A stretch of DNA of 64,000 nucleotides from UBA6022 sp038319685. Lineage in GTDB: Bacteria; Patescibacteriota; Saccharimonadia; Saccharimonadales; Saccharimonadaceae. The position numbers and the translations under genes are program-made. Below the pieces are notes generated by a model, which saw only the letters and a program-made list of their open reading frames with translations, was not told the DNA's origin and ran no database searches. Below are positions 60,869 through 64,000 of the stretch, in pieces. Position 1 is the stretch's first letter, and the number at the start of each line of letters is the position of its first letter. The stretch lies in the NCBI GenBank assembly GCA_038319685.1, contig JBBQDN010000005.1:1-64000 (forward strand). Direction: 5' to 3'.

Positions 60869-61594
60869 TTACCACATCATCTGATTAACTGCATCGAAAT
60901 GTCCAACCCGTACGCGGCTATCACACGCAAATTTATAGCCAAGTTCACGGGCGTGTTGGAAAAACCATAAATCCTGCGTAAATACCTGGACACCGCCGCC
61001 AGGAACGACTTCTTGTTTGGTTTTGAACCAATGTCCGTATTCAAATCGTTTGTCTTTGAGCATTTCAATCCGGAATAGAGTAAATCCCATGCCAAGACCG
61101 TTACACGGGGTGATGGCTTCGGGGGCTGGTATGCGAGGAATAAAATTAAGTGGCATGGTATTTGGGTCACCGTAGCACATTGGCTGTCCGGCGTCACCCT
61201 TGGTCCAGTACAGGCCACCAACGGCATCGTAATCGTCGATTGATTCGTATAGTTTGACCAGGCCGTCAGGTGGCGGTGCATTGTCTTCTTCGAGGGTGAG
61301 AATGAATTTGAATGAACTCAGTTCGGGGTTTTCAAGGATCATTTTGATAACCTGGTTATAGGCTTCGCCGACTTCCATGCCCTCCATAAACAGCGGACCG
61401 AGGACTTTTTGGTTCATTGGACGAATCATTCCCTGCCAACTTTGGACAATACGAGCAGGAATCATGCCCCTAGTTGGGCAGACGATGATTGTCGATAGGT
61501 CACGATACGTCTTTTCTTTTTCCAGGCGCGTTGAATAGTCACTCGAGTTATGAATGCCGGCGTTGTCGGGTACGAGAATTTGTGGTTTTACCAT
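60869..61594 (-). CDS. GT-A-type glycosyltransferase-like protein
   Basis: 241 residues. Seen: LSTIIVCPTRGMIPARIVQSW, GEAYNQVIKMILENPELSSFKFILTLEEDNAPPPDGL (with the DN acid pair as metal site), YDAVGGLYW and PCNGLGMGFTLFR. This set is typical of small glycosyltransferases carried by large phages as well as bacteria. It is 10 bases before the methyltransferase gene, so both may modify one product. Confidence 0.72.
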   Translation of the reverse strand: MVKPQILVPDNAGIHNSSDYSTRLEKEKTYRDLSTIIVCPTRGMIPARIVQSWQGMIRPMNQKVLGPLFMEGMEVGEAYNQVIKMILENPELSSFKFILTLEEDNAPPPDGLVKLYESIDDYDAVGGLYWTKGDAGQPMCYGDPNTMPLNFIPRIPAPEAITPCNGLGMGFTLFRIEMLKDKRFEYGHWFKTKQEVVPGGGVQVFTQDLWFFQHARELGYKFACDSRVRVGHFDAVNQMMW

Positions 61595-61641
61595 ATCTAG
61601 GATTTAGTATATCACGCCTTGAGCCAGCTGGTGCGGTATGT

Positions 61642-62331
61642 TTATGCGTCGACCCATGCAGTTGTAGCAGTGGGCGAAAATGGGCCGATGAACGACGCCG
61701 AACCGCCAGTAAAGCCAATATCATCAAAACAAAAATTACTAATAACACTGTTGGTGGTGAGTTTACCAAATTCCGCGCTGGTCGCATTTGTCGTCCCAAG
61801 GTCAAGAGTAGAGGTAGTAAAGGTACTTTCAACAGGGCTTGCCGAATCTCCTACATAGTAGGCAAAAGAGGCTGATCCTGTTGTCGAGGTGTCGACAGTA
61901 ATGCCAAGTTCGATGCGGTACCAGACGCCAGAACTTAGGGGATTAGTAAAGGTAAATATACCAACCCCTGAGGTGTCTGTCAACTGGAGCCTATACGTGC
62001 CAGAGGTATTAATGCATGTACAGGTTGTGGTACTGTTTCGTATGGTTGCGATGCGAGCTGCAGCCGATGGTGTACCAAGCATACAGAAATAAAATCGAAT
62101 GGCAGCGTTAATATCGTTTTCACCATTGAACCTCATGGCCATTGTACCACCCGTAGTGTCCGAGCTAGCATTGTAGGACTGAGACCCATGCATTACCGAC
62201 AGGCCGCTATATTTAATTGACCCTGTTCCTGAAACGGCAACAACATTAAACGCATCACCCGACCCAGTCTGGTTAATAGCCAAATTGGCTCCGACCGTTC
62301 CACCCTCTGCGTTGTTATTATGGTATGCCAT
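61642..62331 (-). CDS. Lectin-like or phage structural protein
   Basis: 229 residues without a signal peptide. Rich in S, T, G and A, with beta strands and FNGENDINAAIRFYF, SGVWYRIELGITVD and FCFDDIGFTGG, a pattern like a concanavalin-type jelly roll (laminin-G-like) of the kind found on phage tail proteins. Ends HANN... at its start with the small polar MAYHNNNAEGG. Neighbour of two similar large structural-like genes. Function inferred from context only. Confidence 0.55.
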   Translation of the reverse strand: MAYHNNNAEGGTVGANLAINQTGSGDAFNVVAVSGTGSIKYSGLSVMHGSQSYNASSDTTGGTMAMRFNGENDINAAIRFYFCMLGTPSAAARIATIRNSTTTCTCINTSGTYRLQLTDTSGVGIFTFTNPLSSGVWYRIELGITVDTSTTGSASFAYYVGDSASPVESTFTTSTLDLGTTNATSAEFGKLTTNSVISNFCFDDIGFTGGSASFIGPFSPTATTAWVDA

Positions 62332-62357
62332 ACGTTACTATTTAGTATACACGGGCA

Positions 62358-63761
62358 CTATACGTACATCCAGGGGAGCGGCGTTTGGAAAAGGGGGAGG
62401 AATTGCAGCTCTATGCCAATGAGAGAGTAGTCTTGACCATCGGGCGTGGTAAGGCCGAGGGTTTGCGAACCGAGATTGGGCGCTGATTGGTATGCCGTAG
62501 TAGCGGATAGGTCAAAGAAAGTATACTGCGCCTCCGGGGTAGCAGCGTGAGTACGGAAGTTGAATAAGTCGATTGATGAAATCACGGGAGCGGCTGATAT
62601 CCAGGACACAACTGAATTATTAGCTGTAGTCGTAATAGTTGCTATCGGGGCGCTGGCGGCCCCACTAGTACTTGTAATAGCAGGGGTGGCGGCTAGCTGG
62701 GCACAGCGCCAGTGTTCGACTAACATCATCATATCAAGCGGGGCTCCTACAGTCGCCATTGATACAGTAATACTCGGACTACCTGCAGTGACCGTACCTG
62801 TCCATATAACAACATAACAATATAAAGATGTCGTTCGTTCAACTTGTTTCGTCCAGCTTATGCCACCACCAGTAGCAGTCGGTGTGGCAAGCGGACTAGC
62901 TCCGTCACTGGTCGTAGCTTTAATAACAATAAGATCACCAGTTACCGGCGTAAATGCCGTTGTGGTTACGGTTCCATCTCCAGCTGCATTATTACCAACA
63001 TCGTATGCATTTATGAGTATCGGTTGGGTTGGCACAACAATCCCAGCTGGCAAGACTTCTACCATAGAGAAATGGTGTTTCATGCTGGTTGGGGCAGTAT
63101 CGTTCAGCGTGACACTAGTGCCAGCACTGGGTGTTATAGAGTTTTGTCGCTGTACCCAGTACGCCAAGCCATCCGTACTATTTGTGACCACAGAACTAGC
63201 GCCGTTTATGGTGGTCGTCTGGTTGGCTCCCACGGTTGGCCCCGTTGCATTTTTGTAGTTCGAGACAACGCCGAAGACCCAGCTATTATCATATGTCGTC
63301 GTCAGACTTAAGGAAGCCGTGCCTGCGGCCCTACTGCGTCGGACGGCAACATTCCCAATTTGGTATGGTGAAGCACCGGTAAATACAACCACTTGCGCCA
63401 AGCCTGAGGGGTCATTAGACGATAAATCGTTAACAGGATAAGCAGCAATAGACATATTGGTTTGCGCGCTGGGGCAGTATGCCCACCAGACGGTGGTAGC
63501 ACCGTACAGAGCCGGTGCCGTTGCGGTACTAATGCAGTCGAGCGCTCCTTCATAAGGCTGCCAGTTCAGGCTCGTCGTCAAAGAATCAGTCATTCCGTAG
63601 ATGTCTTGCCTATCGGGCAGAGCCACTGAAATTGAGAAAAATACAAATATAACCGAACCGGCTGGCGGAGAAAATACAGCTGGTTGTATACCGGAAGGCT
63701 GTTCTATGGTCCAGTTTATGGGGTGGGGTGCGGGGGTGGAGGAGTCAATAGCGAGCGCCAT
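62358..63761 (-). CDS. Large beta-rich structural-like protein (phage tail or surface)
   Basis: 467 residues, no signal peptide, no membrane segment. Two similar halves: each has a FSPPAGSVIFVFFSISV or FTPVTGDLIVIKATTSDG type strand, a GG-like linker and a long S/T/A-rich segment; TYDNSWVFGVVSNYKNATGPTVG and FSMVEVLPAG are repeated-unit landmarks (the second half has ANNSVVSWISAA and SLIGIELQFLP). Such repeats occur in tail-fibre or minor structural proteins of actinophage-like elements. Could also be a cell surface protein. Confidence 0.55.
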   Translation of the reverse strand: MALAIDSSTPAPHPINWTIEQPSGIQPAVFSPPAGSVIFVFFSISVALPDRQDIYGMTDSLTTSLNWQPYEGALDCISTATAPALYGATTVWWAYCPSAQTNMSIAAYPVNDLSSNDPSGLAQVVVFTGASPYQIGNVAVRRSRAAGTASLSLTTTYDNSWVFGVVSNYKNATGPTVGANQTTTINGASSVVTNSTDGLAYWVQRQNSITPSAGTSVTLNDTAPTSMKHHFSMVEVLPAGIVVPTQPILINAYDVGNNAAGDGTVTTTAFTPVTGDLIVIKATTSDGASPLATPTATGGGISWTKQVERTTSLYCYVVIWTGTVTAGSPSITVSMATVGAPLDMMMLVEHWRCAQLAATPAITSTSGAASAPIATITTTANNSVVSWISAAPVISSIDLFNFRTHAATPEAQYTFFDLSATTAYQSAPNLGSQTLGLTTPDGQDYSLIGIELQFLPLFQTPLPWMYV

Positions 63762-63771
63762 TACAAAATCC

Positions 63772-64000
63772 CTACCATGTTTGGTTCTTAAACACTATAT
63801 ATGGCATGGCGGCGCTTCGCATGTTGTTCTGGGTAATTCGGGACATGGCAATGTTGGTCGGTAAGGCCGATGAACTGGCACTATAGAAACCGACGCCTTC
63901 CTGGATACCCTGTGTAGCGTTGATGGCTTGGCCCAGAATTCCTTGGTATGACGAGCTAATATTCGTAAATAGCATATTCGAGGCGGTAAACCAGTTCGCG
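63772..64000 (-). CDS. C-terminal end of a structural-like protein (5' end outside window)
   Basis: The frame is open to the last base, so the gene begins beyond the window; an ATG at 63975 is internal (upstream residues read ANWFTASN). Visible 75 residues are polar with SSSYQGILGQAINATQGIQEGVGFYSASSSALPTNIAMSRI, ending FKNQTW. It lies 10 bases before the large beta-rich protein on the same strand. No family assigned. Confidence 0.5.
   Translation of the reverse strand, partial: ANWFTASNMLFTNISSSYQGILGQAINATQGIQEGVGFYSASSSALPTNIAMSRITQNNMRSAAMPYIVFKNQTW

Noticed and set aside
1..64000. CRISPR array, transposase or insertion sequence
   Set aside because: No spaced short repeats, no transposase-like protein and no terminal inverted repeats were seen by eye.
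1..64000. Recoded TGA (as in some other CPR groups)
   Set aside because: TGA serves as a normal stop, for example at the ATGA junction of the GtrA and GT4 genes near 24833, and long genes have no in-frame TGA.

Overview
The window looks like part of a Patescibacteria (CPR) chromosome, most likely Candidatus Saccharibacteria (TM7). This is judged from gene content only: a compact dnaA-dnaN-recF / rpmH-rnpA-yidC-jag origin block, next to a monoderm-type type IV secretion (T4SS) locus (PrgI, VirB4, two VirB6-like proteins, NlpC/P60 and lysozyme-like wall hydrolases, many VirB2-like pilins) and many small surface proteins. The genetic code is standard, because TGA ends real genes. The DNA is AT-rich at the left; the sucCD, T4SS and right-end genes look richer in GC by eye.

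Layout. 1-622 is the end of a gene with Ig-like repeats. 630-11183 is a surface-polysaccharide locus: four glycosyltransferase or methyltransferase genes, a Wzm/Wzt-type ABC exporter, GDP-6-deoxymannose reductase, a NUDIX hydrolase and GDP-mannose dehydratase; together these suggest an ABC-exported polymer that may contain D-rhamnose. 11200-14700 is an unusual cassette of small membrane proteins, small membrane-anchored Cys proteins and two near-identical small ORFs in a large direct repeat, with decayed copies between. 14675-17482 is a large secreted SGNH hydrolase. 17557-19486 is succinyl-CoA synthetase (sucCD). 19501-25930 is a second glycan block: two GT2 + GtrA pairs around a membrane protein/PIG-L deacetylase fusion, then a GT4.

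25927-32021 is the replication-origin block, with a DnaA-box cluster at 28061-28175 whose last box covers the -35 of the dnaA promoter. 32018-43318 is one long minus-strand operon: PrgI, VirB4 split into two proteins, an NlpC/P60 protein, a GH3/lysozyme/C39 wall hydrolase and four small anchored proteins. 43443-50594 holds two paralogous VirB6-like proteins with a membrane-anchored protein between them; 50773-53156 holds five pilin-like genes in a row and 56128-56535 a sixth.

53294-58696 holds Hsp20, ComF, two tRNA-Ser genes each followed by a long perfect hairpin, a large membrane protein, a Crp/Fnr regulator with an operator-like palindrome, and a bacterial eRF1-like (baeRF) protein. 58812-60246 is a WxL-like/DUF916-like surface pair. 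60259-64000 is a minus-strand run with phage-tail-like flavour (methyltransferase, glycosyltransferase, lectin-like and structural-like proteins) that runs off the window.

A recurring regulatory theme is that several operon-head genes have a -10 box ending six bases before the start codon (leaderless transcripts), whereas genes inside operons often use Shine-Dalgarno sequences or stop/start overlaps.
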